From Amnibacterium endophyticum (lineage in GTDB: Bacteria > Actinomycetota > Actinomycetes > Actinomycetales > Microbacteriaceae): a DNA stretch of 64,000 bases. Every line of letters begins with the position of its first letter. The stretch's first letter is position 1. The stretch is taken from positions 62,001-126,000 of the forward strand of contig NZ_JBHUEA010000001.1 of the NCBI RefSeq assembly GCF_042680685.1, written 5' to 3'. Below the pieces are notes generated by a model that saw only the letters and a program-made list of their open reading frames with translations, made no database searches and was not told the DNA's origin. Below, piece by piece: positions 22,619 to 30,946 of this stretch. Both the position numbers and the translations under genes were made by a program.

Positions 22619-23719
22619 ATGCCCGCCCCTCGGACCGCCCTCTCCCGCGCGTCGATCGTGATCGGCGCCCTCCTCGTCCCCGTGTCCCTGACCGCCTGCA
22701 CGCAGGCGCCGATCGGCACCCCGGCGCCCGCCGCGTCCGGGATCGCGGTCCCGACCGGCACGCCGACCGACGTCGCGACGGGGCTCGAGGCGCCGTGGGA
22801 GGTCGTCCGCTACGACGGCACGCCGTTCATCAGCCTCCGGAACTCGGGCGAGGTGCTCGAGCTGCTGGACGACGGCTCCACCCGCCGCGTCGGTGTCGTG
22901 CCGGACGTGCAGCACCGGGGCGGCGAGGGCGGCCTGCTCGGGATGGCCGTGGGCCAGGACGGGGACCTCTACACCTACTCGACCGCCGCGGACGGCAACC
23001 GGATCGAGCGCTTCGCGGTCACGGGCGGCGCCGGCTCCTACGCGCTCGGCGCGGAGCGGACCGTGCTCGACGGGCTGCCGTCGAACACCTACCACGACGG
23101 CGGGCGCATCGCGTTCGGCCCGGACGGGATGCTCTACGCCTCGGTCGGCGACGCCGGCAGCGGCGACCTCGCGCAGGACCGGGACGCGGCGAACGGCAAG
23201 ATCCTCAGGATGACGCCGGACGGCGAGGTGCCCGACGACAACCCCTTCCCCGACTCGCTCGTCTACTCCCTCGGCCACCGCAACGTGCAGGGCCTCGGCT
23301 GGGCGTCCGACGGCACGATGTTCGCCGCGGAGTTCAGCCAGGACACGTGGGACGAGCTGAACGTGATCCGCCCGGGGCAGAACTACGGCTGGCCGATCGA
23401 GGAGGGACGCGGCGACGACGACCGGTTCACGGACCCGGTGCAGCAGTGGAACCCGGACGACGCCAGCCCGAGCGGGCTCGCGGTGATCGACGACACGATC
23501 TTCATCGCCAACCTGCGCGGCCAGGTGCTGCGGGCGGTGCCGCCGGACGCGCCCGGCACCTCGCGGGAGCTCTACGAGGGCCGCTACGGCCGCCTCCGCT
23601 CGGTCCTGGCGGGGCCGGACGACACCCTCTGGATCGTCACGAACAACACGGACGGGCGCGGGAACCCCGACGCCGGGGACGACCGCATCCTGACGGTGCC
23701 GTTGACCTCGTCGAGCTGA
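22619..23719 (+). CDS. PQQ-dependent sugar dehydrogenase-like lipoprotein (glucose/sorbosone dehydrogenase family)
   Basis: A 366-aa lipoprotein with a signal peptide ending in lipobox LTAC (Cys about residue 27) and a six-bladed beta-propeller. The family marks are GLEAPWEVV, GGEGGLLGMAV, YHDGGRIAFGPDGMLYASVGD, DGEVPDDNPFPDS, the conserved YSLGHRNVQGLGW and NYGWP. These match soluble PQQ aldose/sorbosone dehydrogenase homologues, an oxidoreductase acting outside the membrane. The ATG at 22619 is preferred over GTG 22616 because a TCGAAT box lies 6 nt before it. No PQQ synthesis genes are visible. Confidence 0.82.
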   Translation: MPAPRTALSRASIVIGALLVPVSLTACTQAPIGTPAPAASGIAVPTGTPTDVATGLEAPWEVVRYDGTPFISLRNSGEVLELLDDGSTRRVGVVPDVQHRGGEGGLLGMAVGQDGDLYTYSTAADGNRIERFAVTGGAGSYALGAERTVLDGLPSNTYHDGGRIAFGPDGMLYASVGDAGSGDLAQDRDAANGKILRMTPDGEVPDDNPFPDSLVYSLGHRNVQGLGWASDGTMFAAEFSQDTWDELNVIRPGQNYGWPIEEGRGDDDRFTDPVQQWNPDDASPSGLAVIDDTIFIANLRGQVLRAVPPDAPGTSRELYEGRYGRLRSVLAGPDDTLWIVTNNTDGRGNPDAGDDRILTVPLTSSS

Positions 23720-23798
23720 CGCCGCAGGGTCACGACCGGACCGGCTCGAGGAGGCGGTGGGATGCTCGGAGCCCGGCAGGGGCTCGACGAGCGAGGAG

Positions 23799-23870
23799 CT
23801 GGGGTACCTGGACTCGAACCAAGAACAACTGAACCAGAATCAGCCGTGTTGCCAATTACACCATACCCCA
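23799..23870 (-). tRNA. tRNA-Gln (anticodon CTG)
   Basis: A 72-nt cloverleaf on the minus strand. The acceptor stem TGGGGTA pairs with TACCCCA and there is a D arm with GTGT/ACAC. The anticodon arm GCTGA-TTCTGGT-TCAGT reads CTG (Gln, codon CAG). The T arm CTTGG-TTCGAGT-CCAGG is followed by discriminator G. CCA is not encoded. It lies between the sugar dehydrogenase and the cytochrome b/gltX pair. GltX of actinobacteria normally also charges tRNA-Gln with glutamate for later amidation. Confidence 0.95.
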
Positions 23871-23986
23871 CTAGGGCAATAGGACTTGCCCGAGGCGGAT
23901 CCGTGGTGTGCGGAACCGAGGGACGAGTGTAGCGGACCCGCGCTCCCCGCGCCGACGGGCAGGCGCTCGACCGCTGGAGGCGGCGC

Positions 23987-24940
23987 TCAGCGAGTGGGAG
24001 GCGTCCGCGGTGCGCGGGGCGGGCGGTGCAGCACCGTCCCGGTCCGGGCCGCGAGCCACCGGACGACGCCCGGCCGCAGCGCGAGCGCGAGACCGGCCAC
24101 GAGCAGCAGGCTGACGACGAGGACGATCGCGCCCGCGGGGCTCTGGTCGTCCCGCACGGCGTACATGTGGTTGAGGTTCCGGATCGCGCCGGTGGCGAGC
24201 ACGAGGAAGACGTGGACGACCGTGAAGGCGACGAAGGCCCACATCGTCCACCAGTGGATCCGCTTCGCGGTCCGCAGCGGGAAGTGGGCGTCGAGGACGC
24301 GCAGCCGGGCGGCGAGGCCCGGCGAGGCGCGCAGCCCCGTCAGCAGCGCGATCGGCCCGAGCAGGAAGACGACCGCGAAGTAGGTCAGCTGCTGCAGCGC
24401 GTTGTAGTGGATCCAGCCGTTCTCGCTGGGCCACGTCAGCGCGGCGTACTGCAGGCCCGCGCTCGCCGCCTCCGGCACGACGGCCCACGACGTCGGCACG
24501 AGCCGCTGCCAGTGCCCGGTGGCGAAGGTCAGCACGAGGAACAGCGCGCCGTTCACGGCCCACAGGGTGTCGGCGACGAAGTGCGACCAGAGGTCGATCG
24601 AGATGCGCACCGGCGCGTTCCGGGTGCGGAGCCGCCCGTCGTTGCGCCGCGTCCAGAAGGTGCTCGGCCGCTGCCCGCGGTGGAGGCGCCACCCCGAGCG
24701 CACGGCGAAGAACAGGAAGGCCGCGTTCAGCCCGTGCGCCCAGGCGGTCCACGCGGAGAAGCCGACGGGCGTGCCCGCGGGCTGCGGCGCGACGCCGGAG
24801 TAGGTCGCGAGGAACGCGCGGCCCGGGTCGGAGGCGACGACGAGGCGCGCTGCGACCACCACCAGCACCGCGAGCACGACCGCGCCCGCGGCGAACCAGG
24901 GCCACCGGCGGCGGGTCGCCGCCGGTGCGGCGGCGGTCAC
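23987..24940 (-). CDS. Cytochrome b/b6-type membrane protein
   Basis: A 317-aa protein with about six membrane segments. Histidines placed in helices (WAHGLNAAF, LWSHFVADTLW, HWWTMWAFVAFTVVHVFL) resemble the b-type heme ligands of cytochrome b561 or formate-dehydrogenase gamma-like proteins. No iron-sulfur or catalytic partner is adjacent, so its donor and acceptor are unknown. GTG 24940 overlaps the gltX stop by 4 bp (GTGA), an unexpected coupling of a redox membrane protein to a tRNA synthetase. The C-terminal tail is Pro/Arg-rich. Confidence 0.72.
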   Translation of the reverse strand: MTAAAPAATRRRWPWFAAGAVVLAVLVVVAARLVVASDPGRAFLATYSGVAPQPAGTPVGFSAWTAWAHGLNAAFLFFAVRSGWRLHRGQRPSTFWTRRNDGRLRTRNAPVRISIDLWSHFVADTLWAVNGALFLVLTFATGHWQRLVPTSWAVVPEAASAGLQYAALTWPSENGWIHYNALQQLTYFAVVFLLGPIALLTGLRASPGLAARLRVLDAHFPLRTAKRIHWWTMWAFVAFTVVHVFLVLATGAIRNLNHMYAVRDDQSPAGAIVLVVSLLLVAGLALALRPGVVRWLAARTGTVLHRPPRAPRTPPTR

Positions 24941-26439
24941 GCCGCGATCGCCGCGCGCAGGTTGCGCACGCGGGCGAGCGTCTCCTCACGCCCCAGCAGG
25001 TCGAGCGACTCGAACAGCGGCGGCGAGACCCGTCGCCCGCTCGTCGCGACCCGGACGGGCCCGAACGCGATGCGGGGCTTCAGCCCGAGCTCGCTGACGA
25101 GGGTCGACTCGAGCGCGTGCTGCACCGACGCGGTGCTCCACTCCTCGACGGAGGAGAGCGCGGCCTCGGCGGCCGTCAGCACCTCGAGCGCGTTCTTCGG
25201 CAGGCCCTTGACCGCGTCGGGGTCGACCACGAGGTCCTCCGCGGTCGTGAAGAAGCTGCCGAGCAGGTCCGGCGCCTGGCCGAGCAGCTGCATGCGCTCC
25301 TGCACCAGCGGCGTCAGGCGGGCGAGCAGGTCGAGCTGCTCCGGCGCGGGTTCCGCCGGCAGCACGTCGCGCGCCTGCAGGTAGGGCACCATCCGCGCGG
25401 TGAGGTCGGCGGGGTCGAGCAGGCGGATGTGGTCCCCGTTGATCGCCTCCGCCTTCTTCAGGTCGAAGCGCGCGGGGTTCGGGTTCACGGTCCGCACGTC
25501 GAACGCGGCCGCCATCTCGTCCCGGGAGAACACGTCGCGGTCGGGCCCGATCGACCAGCCGAGCAGCGCCAGGTAGTTCAGCAGCCCCTCGGGGATCATG
25601 CCCCGCTCTCGGTGCAGGAACAGGTTCGACTCGGGGTCGCGCTTCGACAGCTTCTTCGTGCCGTCGCCGAGCACGAGCGGCAGGTGCCCGAAGCGGGGCA
25701 CCCACTGCGCGACGCCGATGTCGATCAGCGCGTGGTACAGCGCGATCTGCCGAGGCGTGGAGGGCAGCAGGTCCTCGCCGCGCAGCACGTCGGTGACCCG
25801 CATGAGCGCGTCGTCGACGGGGTTGACCAGCGTGTACAGCGGCTGGCCGCCGGGACGGACCACGACGAAGTCGGGGAAGGACCCGGCGGCGAAGGTGATC
25901 GGGCCGCGGACGAGGTCGTCGAACGACAGGTCGTCGTCGGGCACGCGCAGCCGCAGCGCGGGCTGCCGGCCGTCGGCGCGGTAGCGCTCGCGCTCGGCGG
26001 GGTCGCGCTCCCAGTTGCCGTAGCCCTGCTGCACCGCGCGGCCCTCGTCGCGGTTGCGCGCCTCGATCTCCTCGGCGTTCATCCACGACTCGTAGAGGTG
26101 GCCCGCGGCGGTGAGCCGCTCGATGACGTCCCGGTAGATCCCGCCGCGGAGCGACTGGCGGTAGGGCCCGTCGGGGCCGCCGCGGTCGATCCCCTCGTCC
26201 CAGTCGAGGCCGAGCCAGGTGAGCGCATCGATGATCTGCTGGTACGACTGCTCGCTGTCGCGCGCGGCGTCGGTGTCCTCGATGCGGAACACGAACGTGC
26301 CGCCGGCGTGCCGGGCCTGCGCCCAGTTGAACAGCGCGGTGCGGACGAGCCCGACGTGCGGCAGACCGGTCGGCGAGGGGCAGAAGCGGACCCGGACGTC
26401 GGCGCCGGTCGCGGTGGAGAACGGATGGGCGTCGGCCAT
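24937..26439 (-). CDS. gltX: Glutamyl-tRNA synthetase
   Basis: A class I synthetase of 500 aa, normal length. The HIGH-type motif is PSPTGLPHVG (residues 21-30) and the KMSKS-type motif is KLSKRD. FVFRIEDTDAARD and LYTLVNPVDDALMRVTDVLRGEDLL are typical GltX stretches. It probably glutamylates both tRNA-Glu and tRNA-Gln. A tRNA-Gln gene lies about 1.1 kb downstream. The ATG at 26439 is preceded by TAGGAT 11 nt upstream and GGGGAC. It is separated from the siroheme synthase by the 53-bp repeat. Confidence 0.95.
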   Translation of the reverse strand: MADAHPFSTATGADVRVRFCPSPTGLPHVGLVRTALFNWAQARHAGGTFVFRIEDTDAARDSEQSYQQIIDALTWLGLDWDEGIDRGGPDGPYRQSLRGGIYRDVIERLTAAGHLYESWMNAEEIEARNRDEGRAVQQGYGNWERDPAERERYRADGRQPALRLRVPDDDLSFDDLVRGPITFAAGSFPDFVVVRPGGQPLYTLVNPVDDALMRVTDVLRGEDLLPSTPRQIALYHALIDIGVAQWVPRFGHLPLVLGDGTKKLSKRDPESNLFLHRERGMIPEGLLNYLALLGWSIGPDRDVFSRDEMAAAFDVRTVNPNPARFDLKKAEAINGDHIRLLDPADLTARMVPYLQARDVLPAEPAPEQLDLLARLTPLVQERMQLLGQAPDLLGSFFTTAEDLVVDPDAVKGLPKNALEVLTAAEAALSSVEEWSTASVQHALESTLVSELGLKPRIAFGPVRVATSGRRVSPPLFESLDLLGREETLARVRNLRAAIAA

Positions 26440-26463
26440 GGCGGTCCCCGATCCTACCGGCGC

Positions 26464-26516
26464 TTCATCGTGCAGGCAGTTCTGCCCGGCCGGGCCTGGA
26501 AGTGCCTACGACATGG
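26464..26516. repeat. 53-bp palindromic repeat, family A copy 2 (overlaps the 3' end of the siroheme synthase gene)
   Basis: It begins TTCATCGTGCAGGC, matching copy 1 (6462) and the complement of copy 3 (38889). The right half is more diverged (GTGCCTACGACATGG). The centre contains CCCGGCCGGG. The stop codon of the siroheme synthase (26465-26467) lies inside the element, so its last 16 residues are encoded by repeat sequence. Confidence 0.75.
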
Positions 26517-27727
26517 AGCCAGGCGGGCGAGAGGCGCACGACGTCGCCGATCACGGTCACGGCGGGAGCGCGGACGCCGACCTCGCGGGCGCGGGCCGCG
26601 ATCGTGCCGAGGGTGCCGACGGTGACGCGCTGGCGGGGACCCCAGCCGTCCTCGACGACCGCGACCGGGCAGTCCGCGCCGCGGTCGGTCGCGGCGAGCG
26701 CCGCAGCCGAGTCGGCGAGCGCGGAGACGCTCATGAGCAGCACGACCGTGTGGTCGGTCCCGCCGGGCAGCGCGGCGACCGCCTCGTGCCCGGTGAGCAC
26801 CGTGAAGCCGTCCGCGACGCCGCGGTGGGTGACCGGGATGCCCGCGGCCGCGGGCACGGACACGGCGCTCGTGACGCCCGGCACGACCTCGACGGGCACG
26901 CCGTGCTCGCGGCAGTGCGCGGCCTCCTCGCCGCCGCGGCCGAGCACGTAGGGGTCGCCGCCCTTCAGCCGCACCACCCGCCGCCCGGCGAGGGCGTGCT
27001 CGACGAGCAGGGCGTTGATCTCGTGCTGCGGGACCGGGTGGTGCCCGGGCAGCTTGCCGACGTCGATCACGAGCGCGTCCGGGGCGAGCTCCGGCAGCGC
27101 GGCGCGCGGGCCGAGCCGGTCGGCCACGACGACGTCGGCCTCCGCGAGCAGCCTTCGGGCGCGGACCGTGAGCAGGCTGGGATCGCCCGGACCGCCGCCC
27201 ACGAGCGCGACGCGACCGCTCCCCGACGAGGGCGACGCGGACTTGCCGCTTCTCGCTGTCGACACGCCGCCGGGGTCGCAAGAAGCGGCAAGTCCGCGGT
27301 CCCGGAGGGCGTCGCGGACCGCGCGGGCGCGACGGGGGTCGCCGCCCGCCTGCACCGCGATCGTGAGGCCGTCCTCGCGGAGCACGGCCGGCGTCCACGC
27401 GCTGGCGAGGTCCCGGTCGCTCGCGACGACGCACCAGAGGCGCCGCGCCTCCGCGTCGGCCGAGACGCGCTCGTCGACGACGCCGGTCGCGGCGTGCACG
27501 AGCCAGACGCCGTCGAGGTCGGCCTCCCGGTACTCGCGCGACCGCCAGGTGACGGCGCCGGTGCCGACGAGCGCGCGCAGATCGGGACCGGCCTCCGGCG
27601 CGACGACGGTCACGAGCGCGCCCGCGTCCACGAGGCCGGCGGCACGTCTGGCGGCCACGGGGCCGCCGCCGACGACGAGCACCTCGCGACCGGCGACCTT
27701 GAGCCCGAGCGGGTAGAGGTCGGTCAC
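26465..27727 (-). CDS. cysG: Siroheme synthase: precorrin-2 dehydrogenase fused to uroporphyrinogen-III C-methyltransferase
   Basis: A 420-aa fusion. Residues 1 to about 143 are a Met8/SirC-type NAD-binding precorrin-2 dehydrogenase (VLVVGGGPVAARRAAGL). Residues about 172-400 are the SAM-dependent methyltransferase (ALVGGGPGDPSLLTV, VRLKGGDPYVLGRGGEE, VPGVTSA). The dehydrogenase half is shorter than in E. coli CysG and lacks most of the central ferrochelatase/dimerisation part, which fits the separate chelatase at 30236. Residues 144-164 (interdomain linker) are encoded by a perfect palindrome. The last 16 residues lie in another repeat. GTG 27727 overlaps the cysH stop. Confidence 0.88.
   Translation of the reverse strand: MTDLYPLGLKVAGREVLVVGGGPVAARRAAGLVDAGALVTVVAPEAGPDLRALVGTGAVTWRSREYREADLDGVWLVHAATGVVDERVSADAEARRLWCVVASDRDLASAWTPAVLREDGLTIAVQAGGDPRRARAVRDALRDRGLAASCDPGGVSTARSGKSASPSSGSGRVALVGGGPGDPSLLTVRARRLLAEADVVVADRLGPRAALPELAPDALVIDVGKLPGHHPVPQHEINALLVEHALAGRRVVRLKGGDPYVLGRGGEEAAHCREHGVPVEVVPGVTSAVSVPAAAGIPVTHRGVADGFTVLTGHEAVAALPGGTDHTVVLLMSVSALADSAAALAATDRGADCPVAVVEDGWGPRQRVTVGTLGTIAARAREVGVRAPAVTVIGDVVRLSPAWLHVVGTSRPGRAELPAR
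27236..27298. repeat. 63-bp palindrome inside the siroheme synthase coding sequence
   Basis: Perfect 18-bp inverted arms lie at 27236-27253 and 27281-27298 (CGCGGACTTGCCGCTTCT and its complement), with a 27-bp centre. The element is 21 codons long and in frame. It encodes residues 144-164 of the siroheme synthase, exactly between its two enzyme domains. The encoded segment is Ser/Gly/Ala-rich, consistent with a tolerated linker insertion. Confidence 0.85.
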
Positions 27728-28440
27728 AGGTGGATCCCGCACTCCGTCTTGGCGAGGCCCGCCCACCGGCCGGAGCGCGGGTCGGCGCCCGGGGCCACGC
27801 GCTGCGTGCAGGGCGCGCAGCCGATCGACGGGTAGCCGTCCGCGAGCAGCGGGTTCACCGGCACCGCGTGGCGCTCGGCGTAGTCGAGCATCTCGTCGGT
27901 CGTCCACGCCGCGAGCGGGTTCACCTTGACGAGGCCGTGCCGCGCGTCGAAGGTCACGAGCGGGGTGTTCGCGCGGGTCGGCGCCTCCTCCCGTCGCATC
28001 CCGCTGAACCAGACCTCGTACTCCTCGAGCGCCCGCGTCAGCGGGTAGACCTTCCGCATCCGGCAGCAGGCCTCGGGGTCGCGCCGGTTGAGGTCCGGCC
28101 CGAAGTGCTGGTCCTGCAGGTTGACGGTCCGCTCCGGCTCGACGTTCACGACGCGCACGTCGAGCCAGCGGCGCACCTCGTCGCGCGTCTCGAGGGTCTC
28201 GGCGAAGTGGTAGCCGGTGTCGAGGAACAGCACCGCGACGCCCGGGATGCGGGTGGAGACGAGGTGCGGCAGCACGGCGTTCGCCATCGAGGAGGCGACC
28301 GCGACCCTCGGCAGGTCGAAGTGCGCCGCCACCCACTCCACGACCGTCAGCGCGTCGGCCTCGCCCAGCTCGTCGGCTCCGCGCCGCGCGAGGGCCTCGA
28401 GCTCGTCGGTGGTGCGGCGCGCGGCCAGCAGCGTCGTCAT
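27724..28440 (-). CDS. cysH: Assimilatory adenylyl-sulfate (APS) reductase
   Basis: Reduces APS to sulfite. The 238-aa chain has the PAPS-reductase fold (FLDTGYHFAETLETRDEV) and both cysteine pairs of [4Fe-4S] APS reductases: C125-C126 (CCRMRK) and C208/C211 (GCAPC). The catalytic Cys is in the C-terminal ECGIHL (C234). The cluster cysteines point to APS rather than PAPS as substrate. The ATG at 28440 overlaps the cysI stop (ATGA); the open frame extends upstream only by chance. No ATP sulfurylase gene (cysD/cysN) is in the window. Confidence 0.92.
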   Translation of the reverse strand: MTTLLAARRTTDELEALARRGADELGEADALTVVEWVAAHFDLPRVAVASSMANAVLPHLVSTRIPGVAVLFLDTGYHFAETLETRDEVRRWLDVRVVNVEPERTVNLQDQHFGPDLNRRDPEACCRMRKVYPLTRALEEYEVWFSGMRREEAPTRANTPLVTFDARHGLVKVNPLAAWTTDEMLDYAERHAVPVNPLLADGYPSIGCAPCTQRVAPGADPRSGRWAGLAKTECGIHL

Positions 28441-30128
28441 GCGAGGGCCGCCTCGTCGGCGCGGTGCGCCCACTGCGCGAACGACTCGCCCCCGTCGCGG
28501 TCCGCCATGAAGCGGCGCACGAGGCGTTCGACGTACTCGGGCAGGTCGTCCGCGGTCACCTTGAGCCCGCGGACCGTGCGGCCGAGGCCCGCCTCATCTC
28601 GGTCCGTCGAGACGAGCCCGCCGCCCAGGTGCACCTGGAAGCCGGGCTGCTGGCCGCCGGCGCCGTCGGGCAGCAGCTGCCCCTTCAGCCCGATGTCGGC
28701 GGTCTGGATGCGGGCGCAGCTGTTCGGGCAGCCGTTCACGTGCAGCGAGATCGGGGCGCCGACCTCGACCCCGGCGAGCCGCTGCTCCAGCTGCTCGATC
28801 GCCCGAGTCGCCGCGTCCTTCGTCTCGACGATCGCGAGCTTGCAGTACTGGATGCCCGTGCAGGCGATCGTGCTGCGCCGGAACGGGCTGGGCGTCGCGG
28901 AGAGCCCGAGCGCCGCGGCTCCCGCGACGACCTGCTCGACGCGCTCCTCGGGGACGTCGAGCAGCACGAGCTTCTGGTGCGGTGTGGTCCGCAGGCGGCG
29001 GGAGCCGTGCGCCTCCAGCAGGTCCGCGAGCGCGACGAGGGTCGGCCCGTCGACGCGGCCGACCGTCGGCGCGACCCCGATGTAGGCGCGGCCGTCCTTC
29101 TGCCGGTGCACGCCGACGTGGTCGCCCGGCGTCGCGGGCTGCTCGGGCGCCGGCCCGTCCGGCAGCGCGTAGCCCAGGTACTCGGTCTCGAGCACCTCGC
29201 GGAAGCGCGCCGCGCCCCAGTCGGCGAGCAGGAACTTCAGCCGCGCCTTGTTGCGCAGGCGCCGGTACCCGTAGTCGCGGAAGATCGACGCGACGCCGAG
29301 CCACGCGTCCGCCACCCGCTCCGGTGCGACGAAGGCGCCGAGGCGCTCGCCGAGCCGCGGCGCGGTCGACAGCCCGCCGCCGACCCAGAGGTCGTAGCCG
29401 ACGCCGAGCTCGGGGTGCCGCACCGCGACGAACGCGACGTCGTTGATCTCGTGCACGACGTCGAGCGACGGGTGGCCGGTGACCGCGGTCTTGAACTTGC
29501 GGGGCAGGTTCGCGAGCTCCGGGATGCCGATGTAGCGCTGCGTGATCTCGTCGATGACCGCGGTCGGGTCGATCAGCTCGTCGGCGGCGATGCCGGCGAC
29601 CGGGCTGCCGAGCACGACGCGGGGAACGTCGCCGCACGCCTCCGTGGTGCCGAGGCCGACCGCCTCGAGGCGCCGCCAGATCTCCGGCACGTCCTCCACG
29701 CGGATCCAGTGCAGCTGGATGTTCTGCCGGTCGGTGAGGTCGGCGCTGCCGCGGGCGAACTCGACCGAGATGCCGCCGATCGTGCGCAGCTGCTCCGTCG
29801 TCAGCTGACCGCCGTCGATGCGGACGCGCAGCATGAAGTACTCGTCCTCGAGCTCGTGCGGCTCGAGCGTCGCCGTCTTCCCGCCGTCGATGCCGGGGCG
29901 GCGCTGCGTGTACAGCCCCCACCAGCGGAACCGGCCGTGCAGGTCGGTCGGGTCGATGGAGGCGAAGCCGTCGCGGCTGTAGGTGTCGAGGATGCGCTGC
30001 CGCACGGCCAGCCCGCCGTCCTCCTGCTTCCACCGCTCGTTGCCGTTGAGCGGCGTCGTCCCGTCCACGGCCCACTGGCCGTGCGAGCGGTTCGCCACGG
30101 GCCGCCCCGGGCGCTGCGTCTCGACCAC
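28437..30128 (-). CDS. cysI: Siroheme-dependent sulfite (nitrite/sulfite) reductase
   Basis: A 563-aa reductase of the single-chain ferredoxin-type nitrite/sulfite family. The siroheme/[4Fe-4S] ligands are C423, C429, C467 and C471 (ACTGIQYC and NGCPNSCA). RQNIQLHWI and the duplicated half-domains are typical. Position with cysH and the siroheme synthase argues for sulfite. GTG 30128 is chosen because AAGGGGG lies 5 nt before it. It is the first gene of cysI-cysH-cysG, all coupled by 4-bp overlaps. Confidence 0.92.
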   Translation of the reverse strand: MVETQRPGRPVANRSHGQWAVDGTTPLNGNERWKQEDGGLAVRQRILDTYSRDGFASIDPTDLHGRFRWWGLYTQRRPGIDGGKTATLEPHELEDEYFMLRVRIDGGQLTTEQLRTIGGISVEFARGSADLTDRQNIQLHWIRVEDVPEIWRRLEAVGLGTTEACGDVPRVVLGSPVAGIAADELIDPTAVIDEITQRYIGIPELANLPRKFKTAVTGHPSLDVVHEINDVAFVAVRHPELGVGYDLWVGGGLSTAPRLGERLGAFVAPERVADAWLGVASIFRDYGYRRLRNKARLKFLLADWGAARFREVLETEYLGYALPDGPAPEQPATPGDHVGVHRQKDGRAYIGVAPTVGRVDGPTLVALADLLEAHGSRRLRTTPHQKLVLLDVPEERVEQVVAGAAALGLSATPSPFRRSTIACTGIQYCKLAIVETKDAATRAIEQLEQRLAGVEVGAPISLHVNGCPNSCARIQTADIGLKGQLLPDGAGGQQPGFQVHLGGGLVSTDRDEAGLGRTVRGLKVTADDLPEYVERLVRRFMADRDGGESFAQWAHRADEAALA

Positions 30129-30235
30129 GGTGTCCCCCTTCGTCGGCCAGCGAGTGGAACACGGTCGTCGGCGCGGCGGGAAATGCACGACGTCATGTGA
30201 CGACGGGCGCCGGCCGCGTCTGCACACAATGTCGG
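30129..30235. promoter_or_regulatory. Divergent promoter region of cysI and the sirohydrochlorin chelatase
   Basis: A 107-bp gap between divergent sulfur genes. On the plus strand CACAAT (30225-30230) lies 5 nt before the chelatase GTG, suggesting a leaderless message. At 30186-30197 there is a partial dyad centred on GACGTC (CACGACGTCATG) that could bind a shared regulator. The cysI side has AAGGGGG as ribosome site. No clear -35 boxes were found. Confidence 0.4.
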
Positions 30236-30946
30236 GTGCCCTCAGCCCTGATCGCGACCAGCCACGGCACCGGCGACCCCGCCGGGCAGGAGGCCGTCGC
30301 CCGGTTCGTCGACGCCCTCGCCGCGGCGGCGCCCGACCGCGCGGTGCTGCCCGCGCACGTCGACGTGCAGCAGCCGGACGTGCCCAGAGCGCTCCAGGCG
30401 GCGCCCGAGGGCCCGGCGGTGATCCTGCCGCTGCTCGTCTCCGCCGGCTACCACGTGCACGTCGACCTCGCGCGTGCGGCCCGCGCCGCGGGGCGGCCCG
30501 CGGTCGTCGCGGAGGCGCTGGGACCGGATCGCCGGCTCGCCGTGCTGCTCGCGGAGCGGCTCGACCTGCTGCCGGACGACGTCGTCGTGCTGATCGCCGC
30601 GGGGTCCAGCGACGCGCGGGCGCAGGCCGCCTGCCGCGAGGCCGCGGCGCTGCTCGCGGACGAGCTCGGGCGGCCCGTCGAGCTCGCGTACCTGTCGGCG
30701 GCCGAGCCGCGGGCGGACGCGCTCGTGCGCCGCCTCCGCGGGGCGGCGCCGGGACGGCGGGTGGTCGGCGTCTCCTACCTGCTCGCGCCCGGGTGGTTCC
30801 AGACGCTCGCGGAGCGCTGCGGGGCCGACCTCGTCACCGGGCCCCTGCTGCCGGCCGACGGACCGACCCCCGAGGCCCTCGTCGCGATCGCCCTCGACCG
30901 GGCGGCCGCGGCGGAGCCGGCCGCGCAGGGCGCTCCGGCCGCCTGA
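30236..30946 (+). CDS. Sirohydrochlorin chelatase-like protein (CbiX/SirB family)
   Basis: A 236-aa class II chelatase. It starts SALIATSHGTGDPAGQEAV, with the metal-binding His in SHGT. The second half repeats the fold (VVVLIAAGSSDARAQAAC), and VILPLLVSAGYHVHVDL carries further histidines. It would insert iron into sirohydrochlorin to make siroheme for CysI, completing the pathway of the short siroheme synthase. GTG 30236 starts right after a CACAAT box. Its last 113 bp overlap, tail to tail, the YeiH-type gene on the other strand. Confidence 0.83.
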   Translation: MPSALIATSHGTGDPAGQEAVARFVDALAAAAPDRAVLPAHVDVQQPDVPRALQAAPEGPAVILPLLVSAGYHVHVDLARAARAAGRPAVVAEALGPDRRLAVLLAERLDLLPDDVVVLIAAGSSDARAQAACREAAALLADELGRPVELAYLSAAEPRADALVRRLRGAAPGRRVVGVSYLLAPGWFQTLAERCGADLVTGPLLPADGPTPEALVAIALDRAAAAEPAAQGAPAA

